Positions 48,712 through 58,803 are shown, numbered from the stretch's first letter. The stretch is DNA of 64,000 nucleotides from JAXLYE01 sp046351595 (GCA_046351595.1 JAXLYE010000005.1:186001-250000); one strand, 5' to 3'. The notes: generated from the sequence alone by a model not told the origin. Numbers and translations: made by a program.

Positions 48712-49983
48712 ATGAGGAGACAAGGCAGGACCCTGTGGCTGATCGCGGCCCTCGCGCTGGGCACGGGCTGCGGCGCAGCGGACGAGGGCGGCGCCGCCGC
48801 GCACGATCCCGAGGCCGCGCCAGCGTCCGCACGGCGCGCGCTGTCCGGAGCGGCGTCCGTCGCGCCGGTCCTCGGCCCGAGCGGCGACGCGTTCTACACC
48901 CCGCCCGGTGACCTCAGCGGATACAAGCCCGGCGACGTGATCTGGTACCGGCCTTCGGTCTTCACGACCGATCTGCTCTTGAAGCTGCCGGAGCCGGTCA
49001 ACGCCTGGCAGATCCTGTACCGCTCGACCTCGGCCACCGGCGCGGCCATGGCCGTCAGCGGCACCGTCCTTTTGCCGCGCGGCTTCTACCTCGGCGACCG
49101 CCCGATCGTCGGCTGGGCCCCCGGCACGCAGGGAATGGGCGACAGCTGCGCCGTGGCCTCCAAGGGAATGACGCAGGGCGCCTACTACGAGGGCGGGTCC
49201 ATCAAGGACGCGCTGTCGCAGGGCTGGGCCGTGGCCGTCACCGACTACCAGGGCCTGGGCACGCCCGAGGCCCACACCTACGTCGTCGGTCGCGCCGAGG
49301 GCGACGCGCTGCTCGACGTCGTGCGCGCCGCCGTGCGCACGCCGGGCGCCGGCCTCTCGGCGACCGCCAAGGTCGGCCTCTACGGCTACTCGCAGGGCGG
49401 CGGCGCCGCCGCCTGGGCCGCGCAGCTCCAGCCGAGCTACGCCCCCGAGCTCGATGTCAAAGGCGTGGCCGCGGGCGGCGTCCCCTCCGACCTCGTGGCC
49501 GTAAAAGATCAGAACGACGGCGGCCTGTTCGTCGGCCTGGTCCTGTACGCCGCCCTCGGCCTCGACGCCGCGTATCCCGAGCTGCGGCTCGACTCCTTCC
49601 TCAACGCCAAGGGGCGCGCGGCCGTGCCGCTCATGCGCGACTCCTGCGACTTCTTCAGCAAGGCCTTCACCCACGTCAGCGACTACGTCTCCAGCGATCC
49701 GCTGACCACCCCGGCCTGGCAGGCGCGCATGGCCGAGCAGGCCCTCGGCGCCAGCGTGCCGACCGCGCCGCTCTTCCTCTACCACTCGGTGTCCGACGAG
49801 GTCGTGCCCTACGCGCAGGCTGCGGCGCTGCGCGACCTGTGGTGCAAAAAGGGAGTGAAGGTGCAGTGGGCGAACTTCTGGTTCACCGGGCACGTGCTCG
49901 GCCTGATCCAGGGCTGGCCCGCGGCGCGCGACTACCTGCGCGGCCGCTTCCTCGGCTTCCCGGCGCCCACGAGCTGCCCGTAG
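48712..49983 (+). CDS. Secretory lipase-like lipoprotein
   Basis: A 423-residue alpha/beta hydrolase with a type II signal peptide and lipobox LGTGC (Cys20). The nucleophile motif GYSQGG is at about 225-230 (Ser227). VSDEVVPYAQ and WFTGHVLG are the probable Asp and His sites. The overall pattern, with WYRPSVFTTD and LYRSTSATGAAMAVSGTVLLP near the N-terminus, matches the secretory lipase (LIP) family. It would hydrolyse lipids or esters outside the cell. GGAGG precedes ATG 48712. It does not carry the copper promoter motif. Confidence 0.88.
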   Translation: MRRQGRTLWLIAALALGTGCGAADEGGAAAHDPEAAPASARRALSGAASVAPVLGPSGDAFYTPPGDLSGYKPGDVIWYRPSVFTTDLLLKLPEPVNAWQILYRSTSATGAAMAVSGTVLLPRGFYLGDRPIVGWAPGTQGMGDSCAVASKGMTQGAYYEGGSIKDALSQGWAVAVTDYQGLGTPEAHTYVVGRAEGDALLDVVRAAVRTPGAGLSATAKVGLYGYSQGGGAAAWAAQLQPSYAPELDVKGVAAGGVPSDLVAVKDQNDGGLFVGLVLYAALGLDAAYPELRLDSFLNAKGRAAVPLMRDSCDFFSKAFTHVSDYVSSDPLTTPAWQARMAEQALGASVPTAPLFLYHSVSDEVVPYAQAAALRDLWCKKGVKVQWANFWFTGHVLGLIQGWPAARDYLRGRFLGFPAPTSCP

Positions 49984-50076
49984 CGCCGTCGAGCGAGCCG
50001 GCCGCGCTGGACGCCGCCGCCGTCCGCGACCCGGCCGGAGTCTTCTCGGGATCCGTCGGGCGGCGGCCTGCGCGCG

Positions 50077-52107
50077 TCAGCCGATGGGGCGGACGCACTG
50101 GTGGATGAGCGGATCGCAGCGCAGCCCCTGGCAGCACGAGGCGTCGCTGCCGCAGCCCTGGAACTCGCCCAGGCACATGCTGGGCGGGGCCGCGCACTTG
50201 CCGCTCTGGCACACGCCGCCGCAGCACTGGCCGTCGTTGGTGCACATCTCGGTGTCGGGCTTGCACGCGCGCGGCGCCCAGTACGCCGAGATGTTCGCCT
50301 GCAGCGTGTCCTGGCCCGGCAGCCAGTACGACACCTCGCTGGGATCCTCGCCCGGCGTCGGGTTGATCTTGATGCCGGTGACCCAGACCTGCTGGATGTT
50401 GCGCCCGGCGGTGCCGGCCTTGCTGTTGCCGTAGGGCTGGCGCGACAGGAACGTCAGCCAGTAGTAGCCGTTGGTGATAAACGGCGAGAAGTTGGGGATG
50501 AAGACGTTGCTGCGCCCGGTGCCGCCGACGGCCTTGCCGAGCTGGATCGTCGCGCCGCCGCTCGGGGCGATGAGCAGGAGCGCGCCGTTGGGATCGTTGG
50601 CATCGCTGCGCGAGTTGCGGCCGTTGTGGAACACGATCCACTTCGAGTCGGGCGACCAGCTCGGGTAGGCGTCCATGGTCATCGTGGCGATGCTGGACGC
50701 GGTGTGGATGCGCTGCGGCGCGCCGAACGAGTCCGTGCCCGTGACCGGGATGATCGACAGGTTGCCGGCCGTGACCTGATCGCCCCAGCTGTTCGCCTCG
50801 CTGGTGTACGCGATCGTCTTGCCGTCGGGAGACCAGGTCGGGTAGGTCGCGTTCGCGTTCGGCAGCGCCGTGCTGCCCGCGGCCAGCGGCGTGTTCATTC
50901 CGGTCTTGGAGTTGACCAGGCCGAGCGTGCCGTACTGGCTGGTCAAAAGCCGCGACGCGTCGCTGTTGAACGACGCGAAGAAGAACTGCGGCAGCGTATT
51001 CGTAACGGGGTACTCGGTCGGCACCGGGTTCTTGGACAGATCCTTGGTCAGGTCGAACAGGGTGCCGACGTTGCTGGCGCCGCCGAGGCGTCCGAACATG
51101 TAGCGGCCGTCGCGCGAGACGGTGTGGCAGCCCATGCAGTTCGAGCCGTCGATCGGCGAGGTCGGCGGCGTGGCGATGAGCTGCACGCGCTGGTTGGTGC
51201 CGTCGTCGATGCGCATGACGCGGCCGAAGTTGCCGTCGCGGATCTCCCAGTAGTAGATGCTGCCGAGGAGCGAGCCCTTGACGAAGCGGATCGCGACGTC
51301 GCCGCTGGTGTAGACGTTGCCGGTGGCGGCCTCGTAGCGGTCGACGGTCAGCCTGGTCTCCTGCTCGGGGTTGGTCTGCGTGACGCCGCGCCAGACCGAG
51401 CTGTCGACGAGCCAGTCGAACTTGAACGCGGCCCCGGAGTACGCGACGTAGCTGTTCACGGTCAGGTTCGGCTTGGTGAAGCGGACGCGGTACAGGTCTC
51501 CGGCGGCGCCCTTCTCTTCCCACTGGACGTCGGGCGCGAAGACGTTCTGCGGCATCACCACGCCGGTGCGCGGATAGAGGATCAGCGCGCTCTTGGCGGC
51601 GTCGCTCGTCGGCGTCTTGCCCGCGAACTTGCTGGCCGCGTCCGCGGGTGCGCCCGGCACCACGACGTCCTTCTGGACGCTGACGACGACCTTGAACACG
51701 GTGCTGACGTTGGCGCCGTTGCTCTGGACCGTGACCGTGATGTCCACGGTGCCGCCGACCTCGCCCGAGGCGGTGAAGACGCCGGTGTTCTGATCGATGG
51801 TGCCGACGCCGCTGGGCGGGACGGTCCAGCGCGCCGTGAGCGCGTCCGAGAGGCTGCCGTCCGGGCGCCGGCCGCGCACGGTGAAGCGCTGCTGCACCGG
51901 CACGCCGTTGGTGGTGCTGATCATCGCCTGCGGCGGGTCCACCTCGAGCGAGCTGTACTCCGCCACGGGCTGGGGGTTGTTCGGATCGGTGCAGCTCGCG
52001 GAGCCGGGCTCGCAGCCGCCCAGCTCGACGCTGTTGCAGGCGATGCCGGTCGCGAGCAGCGCGAGCGCGGTGAGCGAGAAGGCGCAGGAGAGAGTGACTC
52101 TCTTCAT
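50077..52107 (-). CDS. Lipoprotein with heme motif, TolB-like repeats and Cys-rich tail
   Basis: A 676-residue mosaic. A signal peptide with lipobox ATGIAC is followed by a Big-like beta domain (about 45-140, ARWTVPPSGVGTIDQNTGVFTA), a beta-rich region, one heme site CMGCH (about 323-327), PD40/TolB-type repeats (YPTWSPDGKTIAYTSEA and YPSWSPDSKWIVFHNGR) and a C-terminal Cys-rich part (NDGQCCGGVCQSGKC and DASCCQGLRCDP) resembling small disulfide modules of myxobacterial surface proteins. GGAG precedes ATG 52107. The combination of heme and propeller suggests a redox or binding role at the cell surface; the substrate is unknown. Confidence 0.85.
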   Translation of the reverse strand: MKRVTLSCAFSLTALALLATGIACNSVELGGCEPGSASCTDPNNPQPVAEYSSLEVDPPQAMISTTNGVPVQQRFTVRGRRPDGSLSDALTARWTVPPSGVGTIDQNTGVFTASGEVGGTVDITVTVQSNGANVSTVFKVVVSVQKDVVVPGAPADAASKFAGKTPTSDAAKSALILYPRTGVVMPQNVFAPDVQWEEKGAAGDLYRVRFTKPNLTVNSYVAYSGAAFKFDWLVDSSVWRGVTQTNPEQETRLTVDRYEAATGNVYTSGDVAIRFVKGSLLGSIYYWEIRDGNFGRVMRIDDGTNQRVQLIATPPTSPIDGSNCMGCHTVSRDGRYMFGRLGGASNVGTLFDLTKDLSKNPVPTEYPVTNTLPQFFFASFNSDASRLLTSQYGTLGLVNSKTGMNTPLAAGSTALPNANATYPTWSPDGKTIAYTSEANSWGDQVTAGNLSIIPVTGTDSFGAPQRIHTASSIATMTMDAYPSWSPDSKWIVFHNGRNSRSDANDPNGALLLIAPSGGATIQLGKAVGGTGRSNVFIPNFSPFITNGYYWLTFLSRQPYGNSKAGTAGRNIQQVWVTGIKINPTPGEDPSEVSYWLPGQDTLQANISAYWAPRACKPDTEMCTNDGQCCGGVCQSGKCAAPPSMCLGEFQGCGSDASCCQGLRCDPLIHQCVRPIG

Positions 52108-52635
52108 GGGGTCTCCTTGCAGGGGCAAGCCAGATCGGAATTGCGGATCGTTTGCAGTATGCCAGCTGCGTGTCCGAAAATCGCCGCGCATCGGCTCCGT
52201 GCGCACCGTGAGCGGTTCCTACGGCGTGCGGCTTTGCGCAGAGACACCAGTACGAAACCTCCCCCTACGGCGCTCGCCGGATGCGTCATCCGATCCCGCG
52301 GACCTACCGTGTCTCCTCGGCCGGAAGGCACCGGGCGCGGAGGATGACCGCGCACTCCTAAGATGCCCGTGTCCGTGTCCGTTCTGTCCGTTCTGTCCGT
52401 TCTGTCCGTTGAGAGGCTCTGGGAGCTACGGCCACGAACATACTCCAGGGCGCAGGGCCGGTGCGGGTCGGGACCGGACAGCGCCGCGCAGCGCTCCTTG
52501 CATCGATGGGAACGAGGCGGTTTGGAGAGAGGAACCGGCGCTCTCTGGGAGCCCGATTCCGGGCTCAGCGTGCAGAGGAGGAAGGGAGTTCGGGCGGAGG
52601 GACCGCTCGGTCCCCCGGCCCTCGGTTGTGGGCGC
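52108..52635. other. Intergenic region with short tandem repeat
   Basis: No convincing gene is seen in about 530 bases between two minus-strand genes. Bases 52374-52410 hold a 9-bp tandem repeat (TGTCCGTTC, three full copies plus partial ones). The promoter of the gene ending at 50077 probably lies near 52110-52200, but no clear boxes were found. Confidence 0.5.
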
Positions 52636-55600
52636 TCAGCCCGCGGGCTGGCTCCGCCGACCGCGCCGCCGCCGGATCAGGAAGGGCAGGGCCACGAGCC
52701 CCCACGCCGCCGCCGGCACCGTCGCTGCGACGCCGCCGACGCTGCAGCCGCAGCTGAAGCCGCCGCCGTTCAGGCGGTAGACCACCCCGCCGAGGTTCGC
52801 CACGTTGTTGCTGGGATCCGGATCGCTGTTGCTCGAAGAACCCACCGTCGCCACCGCGCCGCCGACGCCGAGCAGCACGTCGTTGTCGCCGCTCGCCGGC
52901 ACACGCACCGTCACCAGGATCGCCGGCGCGTCACCGGGCAAGAGGCGCGGCCGCGTGCACGTGAACGTCGACAGGCTGCGCTGGCACGTCCAGTCGCCGA
53001 AATCGGTGCGCAGGACCTCGGCGCCGTCCGGGATGCGCAGCGTCACCACCACACCGTCGACGGGCGCGTCGCCGCGGTTGGTGGCGAGCAGGCGGTAGGT
53101 GACCTCGGCGCCTTCGTCCGGGTTCTCGGGCGTGCGCGTCAGCGTCACCGCGAGGTCGGCGGCGGTCATCGCCGCGTTGCCGGCGGAGACCGAGGCGAAG
53201 TTGTTCAGCGGATCCGGGTCGCGGCCCTGCACCGCGCTGACGCTGCCGACGACGGAGCCGGCGTTCCCGTCGGCCGGCGGCTGGGTGATGGCCTTGATCA
53301 CCACGGGCGTCGCGTCGCCGACGGCGACCTCGGCCTGCACGCAGGTGAACGACAGGCCGCTCTGGACACAGCTCCAGCCCGCGCCGGGCATGAACGAGGT
53401 GACCACGCTGCCCGGCGGCAGCGAGTAGCTCAAGACCGCGAGCAGCGCCGCGTCCGGCCCCTTGTTCGTGAGCTGCAGCGAATACGTCGTCTCCGTGCCG
53501 AGCGTCGACGGGTCCGGCGTCTTGGTGATGGCCAGCGCCAGGTCCGAGCTGCGCACCTTGGCGCCCGCGGCGTCCACCACCGCCAGGTTGTTTGCCGGCT
53601 CCGGATCCTGCAGCGTCGGCGCGCCAACCAGGCCGATCACCGTTGGTGCCGGCCCTCCCTGATCGGGCGGCAGCGGCGTCGCGATCTGGGCCGTGATCGG
53701 CGGCGCGGCGCCCGGCGCCAGATCCGTGCGCGTGCAGGTGTACGTCGTGCCGCTGCCCTTCACGCACGTCCAGCCCGCGCCGGCCGGCTCCATGATCACG
53801 GTGGCGCCGCTGGGCAGGGTCAGCGTGACGCTGGGGTCCTTCACGGTGTCCGGGCCGCTGTTGTTGACGTCGACGGTGTAGGTCGTGGGCGCGCCGGGCA
53901 TCGCGCTCTGCGGCGACTTGCTGATGGTGATCGACAGGTCCGCGTTCGACGCCGTGTTCAGCGACGAGATCGCGGTGTTGTTCGCGGGCACCGGGTCGCT
54001 GTTCTTGAACGCCTTGACCGAGCTGATGGCGACCAGGCTGCCCAGGCTCGCCGGCGCCAGCACCACCGCGGTGATCGACGGCGCCGACATGTTGGCGGCG
54101 AGCGACGCCAGGTTGCAGACGTAGGTCAGCGAGCCGGTGGGCAGGCAGGACCAGCCCATGCCCGACGGCGCGGCCTGCACGGTGCTGCCGGGCGGCAGCG
54201 TGATCGTGACCTGCACGCCGGTGGCCGCGTCCGGGCCGGCGTTGTTGACGTCGGTGGTGTAGGTGACGGCCTGCCCGGCCTGCACCATCATCGGGCTGCG
54301 CACAAGCCGGACGCCCAGGTCCGCGGTGGAGACGGGCTGGTTGCTGTCGACGGGCGTGCTGCGGCTGGCCTGGTTGTTGGCCGGGTTGGGGTCGCTGATG
54401 TCGATCGGCGGCTGGATCTGCGACGAGTACGTGAAGAATCCGGTGGCGCCCGTCGGCACCGGCACGTCGACGACGAAGCGCAGGCTGGCGCCGGCCGGCA
54501 GGTCGGCCTGGCTCGGCGGGATGCTGCCCGTTCCCATCGGCGCCGGGCAGGTGGCGCCGCCCGTCGCGGTGCACGTCCACTTGAGCGTCTGCGGCGGGAT
54601 GCCGGGCGGGATGGTGTCCGAGATGCTGGCCGCCCGCACCGCGGTCATGCTGCCGTTCTGGAAGGTGACGGTGTACTGGACCGTGCCGCCGGCGACCACG
54701 CCGCCGCCGTTCAGGTTGTCGGTGATGGTCACCTGGAGGTCGGCCTGGTTCGGCGAGCAGTCGAGCATAGGGATGAGCGGCACGAGCGCCGCCGCCGAGG
54801 CCGTATCGATGCCGCTGTTGCCGTCGGTGCCGCCGTTGACCGGGAACTCGGTGACCGCGGTCGACAGCGAGGTGCCGCTCTTGCCGCCGGTGACGCTGGT
54901 GGTGACGGTGCCGCCGGACAGCGCGATGAAGCCGCCGCCGCCGCCGCCGCCCGGGCCCTCCGACTCGTTGGCGAGGGCGAGCTGCTGGCCGCCGCGGCCG
55001 CCGTTGGCGGTGACGCGGATGCCGCCCAGGGCCTGCGCCGCGATGACCACGGTGCCGCCGCCGCCGCCGCCGCCGGGCGCGTCGTTGTTGGCGCCGCGCG
55101 TGGGCGGTGCGTTCTCGCCGCTGGCGATGACCTGGCCGGTGCCGCTGACCATCGGCGAGGCGAGGAAGACCAGGCCGCCGCCGGCGCCGCCCTGGTTGGC
55201 CGCGTCGTTGTTGCCGTCGCCTGCGCCGCCGCCGCCGCCCAAGAACAGGCGCTGCGTGACGCCGGAGTCCAGGGGCCGACCGCCCAGGCCGCCGACCTCG
55301 CGGCGCGAGTCGCCGCCCCAGGCCGCATTGCCCGGGCCCACGGTGCGCGCGTCCTGATCGGTGGCGCCGTAGGTGTAGCCGCCGCGCCCGCCGCCGCCGT
55401 CGGTGGTCAGCTGGTTGCCGTTGGCCATGTAGCCGGGATCGAGCAGCCACGCCATCGCGCCGCCGGCGGCCGCGCCGTCCATCACGCCCTGGCCGCGCCG
55501 CCACGGCCGGGTCGCGGCGTTGGCGCCGCCGCCGCCGCCGGCGTTGTGGGCGTTGCCGCCGCCGCCGCCGTTGGCCGGGGCGCCGCGCCCGTAGCGGCCG

Positions 55601-56427
55601 CCGCTGGCGTCGTAGTCGGCGCTGTAGCCGCCGATGCCCTCGCCTTTTTCCCCTCCTGCCGCGGCGCTCGTACTGCGGAAGATGGGCATGGCCATGCCGG
55701 GGTTGGTCGTCATGTTGTCGAGCAGCCCCGGTCGGAAGCCTCGCCCGGTGACGTCGACGTTGCCGTTGAGCGTCATCGCGGTCTGGGCGTGCACCGCGAC
55801 GATGCCGCCGATGCTGCCGTTCCACGCGGTGGCCGTGATCGAGCCGGTCGCGCCGATCGTCAGCGTCGTGAACTGCGGCACGCGCACGACCTGCGTGCGG
55901 CCCGCGGCGCGGTAGGCGTTGCGCACGCCGCCGCCGCACGAGCTGACCTGCACCGCGCCCGCGGCCATGTCGACGCCGGTGACGGTGACGAACTCATAGC
56001 GGCCGGCGCCGTTGTAGTTTATCACTTCGCCGTAGGTGACGGTGTCCGTGAAGTCGAGCGTGGCGCCCTGCATCTGGATCACCATCAGCAGATCGCCGGC
56101 GCTGACGTTCAGCGTGGTGAGGCCGGTGACGCGGATGCTCTTGTCGCCGGGCGCGATGTCGGCGGCGACCGCGGCGTAGCGGTTCACGATCTGGTTGGCG
56201 AGCGTAATGGAGGCGGCGCCGTCCTTGCCCGCCAGCGCCTGCGCCACGCTGGCGACCGGCCCGCGCGGCGCGCTCGTCGGCTCCGGGCCCGCGACCGGGC
56301 GCGGCTCCTCCCCGGAGCAGGCGAAGAACAGCGACAGCCCCGACACGAGCAGCGCGCGCAGCCGTCGGCTCGGGCCGCGCATCTTGGGAGCGGAGCGCTC
56401 CTTGGGTTCTCGGCACAACGTAGGCAT
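52636..56427 (-). CDS. Large DUF11-repeat surface protein with MYXO-CTERM signal
   Basis: A 1,263-residue surface protein. The N-terminus has a hydrophobic core ending in FFACSGEE, a possible lipobox. A beta-helix-like, Gly-rich region follows (about 60-560, with many GGGGG runs). Then come five or six DUF11-type repeats (about 575-1215), each with a pattern such as ADLAVTLTRTPENPDEGAEV. The C-terminus CGCSVGGVAATVPAAAWGL plus a hydrophobic stretch and RRRRGRR is a MYXO-CTERM sorting signal, a presumed target of a rhombosortase/myxosortase-like processing system. It is probably an adhesin or matrix protein. GGGAG lies 7 bases before ATG 56427. Confidence 0.88.
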   Translation of the reverse strand: MPTLCREPKERSAPKMRGPSRRLRALLVSGLSLFFACSGEEPRPVAGPEPTSAPRGPVASVAQALAGKDGAASITLANQIVNRYAAVAADIAPGDKSIRVTGLTTLNVSAGDLLMVIQMQGATLDFTDTVTYGEVINYNGAGRYEFVTVTGVDMAAGAVQVSSCGGGVRNAYRAAGRTQVVRVPQFTTLTIGATGSITATAWNGSIGGIVAVHAQTAMTLNGNVDVTGRGFRPGLLDNMTTNPGMAMPIFRSTSAAAGGEKGEGIGGYSADYDASGGRYGRGAPANGGGGGNAHNAGGGGGANAATRPWRRGQGVMDGAAAGGAMAWLLDPGYMANGNQLTTDGGGGRGGYTYGATDQDARTVGPGNAAWGGDSRREVGGLGGRPLDSGVTQRLFLGGGGGAGDGNNDAANQGGAGGGLVFLASPMVSGTGQVIASGENAPPTRGANNDAPGGGGGGGTVVIAAQALGGIRVTANGGRGGQQLALANESEGPGGGGGGGFIALSGGTVTTSVTGGKSGTSLSTAVTEFPVNGGTDGNSGIDTASAAALVPLIPMLDCSPNQADLQVTITDNLNGGGVVAGGTVQYTVTFQNGSMTAVRAASISDTIPPGIPPQTLKWTCTATGGATCPAPMGTGSIPPSQADLPAGASLRFVVDVPVPTGATGFFTYSSQIQPPIDISDPNPANNQASRSTPVDSNQPVSTADLGVRLVRSPMMVQAGQAVTYTTDVNNAGPDAATGVQVTITLPPGSTVQAAPSGMGWSCLPTGSLTYVCNLASLAANMSAPSITAVVLAPASLGSLVAISSVKAFKNSDPVPANNTAISSLNTASNADLSITISKSPQSAMPGAPTTYTVDVNNSGPDTVKDPSVTLTLPSGATVIMEPAGAGWTCVKGSGTTYTCTRTDLAPGAAPPITAQIATPLPPDQGGPAPTVIGLVGAPTLQDPEPANNLAVVDAAGAKVRSSDLALAITKTPDPSTLGTETTYSLQLTNKGPDAALLAVLSYSLPPGSVVTSFMPGAGWSCVQSGLSFTCVQAEVAVGDATPVVIKAITQPPADGNAGSVVGSVSAVQGRDPDPLNNFASVSAGNAAMTAADLAVTLTRTPENPDEGAEVTYRLLATNRGDAPVDGVVVTLRIPDGAEVLRTDFGDWTCQRSLSTFTCTRPRLLPGDAPAILVTVRVPASGDNDVLLGVGGAVATVGSSSNSDPDPSNNVANLGGVVYRLNGGGFSCGCSVGGVAATVPAAAWGLVALPFLIRRRRGRRSQPAG

Positions 56428-56460
56428 GGATTGACTCCCTGATTGGCAGCTCTTTTACAT

Positions 56461-56558
56461 GGGGCACCTTCCCGTGCCCCCTCGTCGCGCAGAGCTCGAC
56501 GAGCCTCCCCCGCCGCGCGTTTTTCGCGCGGGATCTCGCACCGGACAAGATCCGGTGC
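56461..56558. other. Three consecutive perfect hairpins between ompA-like and DUF11 genes
   Basis: The stems are GGGGCAC/GTGCCCC (56461-56467, 56474-56480), CCGCGCG/CGCGCGG with a T5 loop (56513-56519, 56525-56531) and GCACCGGA/TCCGGTGC (56538-56545, 56551-56558). None carries a downstream T run. They could mark transcript ends, processing sites or an attenuator within a minus-strand operon. The first resembles the hairpin at 26006-26026. Confidence 0.6.
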
Positions 56559-56625
56559 CCTGTGGATTTGGCGCTGGCTCGGCTCGGCGACCCGGCAGGC
56601 CCGCGATGTCGACGGGCGCTCCGGG

Positions 56626-58602
56626 TTACTGGCTCGGCTCGGCGGCGGGCGCGGCGGCCTTCTTGCGCGCGCCCTTCGTGCCCGCCTTCCTGGGCTTGTC
56701 GGCCTTGCTGTCTCTGTCGCCCTTCTTGGCGCCCTTCTTGGCGCCTTTTTTGGTGCCCTTCTTGCCGGCCGTCTTGTCGCTCTGGTCCGGGGACGCCGGC
56801 ACCTCGACCTCGCTCGCCGACTGCGACTTGACGCTCGCCGACTGCGGCGGGTCGACGATCACGAACTCGACGCGGCGGTTCTTCTCGCGGCCCTTGGCGG
56901 TCTTGTTGTCGGCGATGGGCTTGTCCGGGCCGTAGCCGCGCGCCTCGAGCCGGCTCGCCTCGACGCCGCCCTTGTCGACGAGGTACGCCAGGACGCTCTT
57001 GGCGCGGCGGTCCGAGAGCTCGCGGTTGTAGGCCGCCTTGCCGCGGTTGTCGGTGTGGCCCTCGATCGCCAGCTTCTTGATGTCCTTGGCCGCGCGCAGC
57101 GCCTCGGCGACCGACTCCAGCACCGGGTAGCTCTGCTGCAGGATCACGTCCTTGTTGGTCGCGAAGAACACCGGCGCCAGGATCTGGATCTTGCCCTCGC
57201 TGACGACCACCAGGCCGGGGCAGCCGTGGCGCTTCGGATCCGTGCTCGGCGAGCCCGGCTGATCCGGGCAGGCGTCGTCGGGATCGAGGATGCTGTCCTT
57301 GTCGCGGTCGCCGATCGGGCAGCCGAGCTTGTTGGGATCCGGGCGCTCGCCCTTGGGCACGTCCGGGCACTGGTCGTCGTTATCGAAGACGCCGTCGCTG
57401 TCGCGGTCGGGCAGCGGGCAGCCGGGCCGCGCCGGATCCGGCGTCAGGCCGCGCGGCACGTCCGGGCACTGATCGTCGGGATCGAGCACCCCGTCCTTGT
57501 CGCGGTCGCCGAGCGGGCAGCCCAGGCGCTGTGCATCGGGGTGGTCGCCCATCGGCACGTCCGGGCACTGATCGAGCCGGTCGACGAGGCCGTCGTGGTC
57601 GCTGTCCGGCTCGGGCTTCTTCTCGCTGCGCCACGGCGCGTAGGCGAGGCGCAAGAGCGCGCGGCCGTCCGGGGTGCCCGGCGTGCGCAGGATGCCGACG
57701 CCGCCGCCGACGCTGAGGTTGAACAGGCGGGCGATGTTGTAGTGCAGGCCGAGCAGCACCTCGAGGCTGGTGAAGTCGCGCGAGAACGGCTTCACGTTGT
57801 CGGTGCCGAGCACCACGCTGCTCAAGATCGCCTCCGGCCCGATGGCGAAGCGGAGGTCGGTGTTGGCGTAGGCCAGCGCCGCGCCGATCTGCACCTCCGA
57901 GCCGACGGTGCTGCCGGCGTCGATGGGGCCGTTGCCCAGGCGCGCCGCGGGCCGGTACAAAAAGCCGCCGGTCAGCGACCACATCACGCGCTTGGCCAGG
58001 CCGCCGAGCACCAGCTTGGGCAGCACACGCACGCTCGACTCCGACGAGGTTTCGGCGACGCCGGAGGTCACCCCGAAGCCGCGCAGCGGCAGCCAGACGT
58101 TGCCGCCCAGGCTCATCGAGATCGCGCTCTTGTAGGGCTGGCCGAACAGCCGCACCCACAGCCCCAGCCGCGGATCGCCGACGACCACGCCGTCGGTCGG
58201 GCTCACCCCCGCGGTCGGGGTGCCGCGCTCCAAAAACGTCACCGGCAGCGTCGCCGTGATCAGCACGCGATCGAGGAACGAGCCGGCCAGGTCGACGTGC
58301 CCGAGCAGCTGGTGCTCGATCACCGACCGCGTCTCGGCGAAGCTGCCGTCGGCGTTGTCGCGACCGAAGACCAGCGGGCTGTGCGCGTAGTTCAGCGTGA
58401 TGCCGGCCGCGAAGTAGCGCAGCGACGAGTACCACGGGTGATCGACCCAGAACGACCACTCGCCGGCGGCGGTCGGCTCGTAGCGGTTGACCGAGAAGCC
58501 GCGGTTCACGGTCTGGGCGCGCGCGGGCGAGCTCGCCGCCAGCGCAAAAAGGGCGAGGCCGAGTGCGCCCGCTTGGAGCGAGCGGCTGCGGGTAGACGTC
58601 AC
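56626..58602 (-). CDS. OmpA-family protein with thrombospondin type 3 repeats
   Basis: A 658-residue outer-membrane protein. It has a signal peptide ending near SPARAQ, a beta-barrel-like half (about 30-330), four Asp-rich calcium-binding thrombospondin type 3 repeats (about 335-480, DSDHDGLVDRLDQCPDVP and similar), an OmpA peptidoglycan-binding domain (about 490-600, IEGHTDNRGKAAYNRELSDR) and a Lys/Ala-rich tail with KKGAKKGAKKG. It should link outer membrane and cell wall. The basic tail is unusual and may bind polyanions. It lies upstream of the DUF11 gene on the same strand. Confidence 0.92.
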   Translation of the reverse strand: MTSTRSRSLQAGALGLALFALAASSPARAQTVNRGFSVNRYEPTAAGEWSFWVDHPWYSSLRYFAAGITLNYAHSPLVFGRDNADGSFAETRSVIEHQLLGHVDLAGSFLDRVLITATLPVTFLERGTPTAGVSPTDGVVVGDPRLGLWVRLFGQPYKSAISMSLGGNVWLPLRGFGVTSGVAETSSESSVRVLPKLVLGGLAKRVMWSLTGGFLYRPAARLGNGPIDAGSTVGSEVQIGAALAYANTDLRFAIGPEAILSSVVLGTDNVKPFSRDFTSLEVLLGLHYNIARLFNLSVGGGVGILRTPGTPDGRALLRLAYAPWRSEKKPEPDSDHDGLVDRLDQCPDVPMGDHPDAQRLGCPLGDRDKDGVLDPDDQCPDVPRGLTPDPARPGCPLPDRDSDGVFDNDDQCPDVPKGERPDPNKLGCPIGDRDKDSILDPDDACPDQPGSPSTDPKRHGCPGLVVVSEGKIQILAPVFFATNKDVILQQSYPVLESVAEALRAAKDIKKLAIEGHTDNRGKAAYNRELSDRRAKSVLAYLVDKGGVEASRLEARGYGPDKPIADNKTAKGREKNRRVEFVIVDPPQSASVKSQSASEVEVPASPDQSDKTAGKKGTKKGAKKGAKKGDRDSKADKPRKAGTKGARKKAAAPAAEPSQ

Positions 58603-58803
58603 GGGACCCTCCAGACAGAGCGAAGGCGCATTGGGTGCTCTTCTTCCGGAGCGATCGTGCGCTTTAAGTTTTCAAAAATATGTAACTAAAAACACATTAA
58701 AAGGGGGCCATCCGGGCTGAATCGCTGCGAAATGCAGCGGCCGAGCTGGAGCGCCAGCGCGGCCGTAACGCGGCCGTGACGGGCTCGATGCGCGTCGCAG
58801 CTT

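Noticed and set aside
56205..56230. Fourth GTAATG sigma element
   Set aside because: GTAATG is present but the sequence 15 bases on is not CGTCAG, and it lies inside a coding region.
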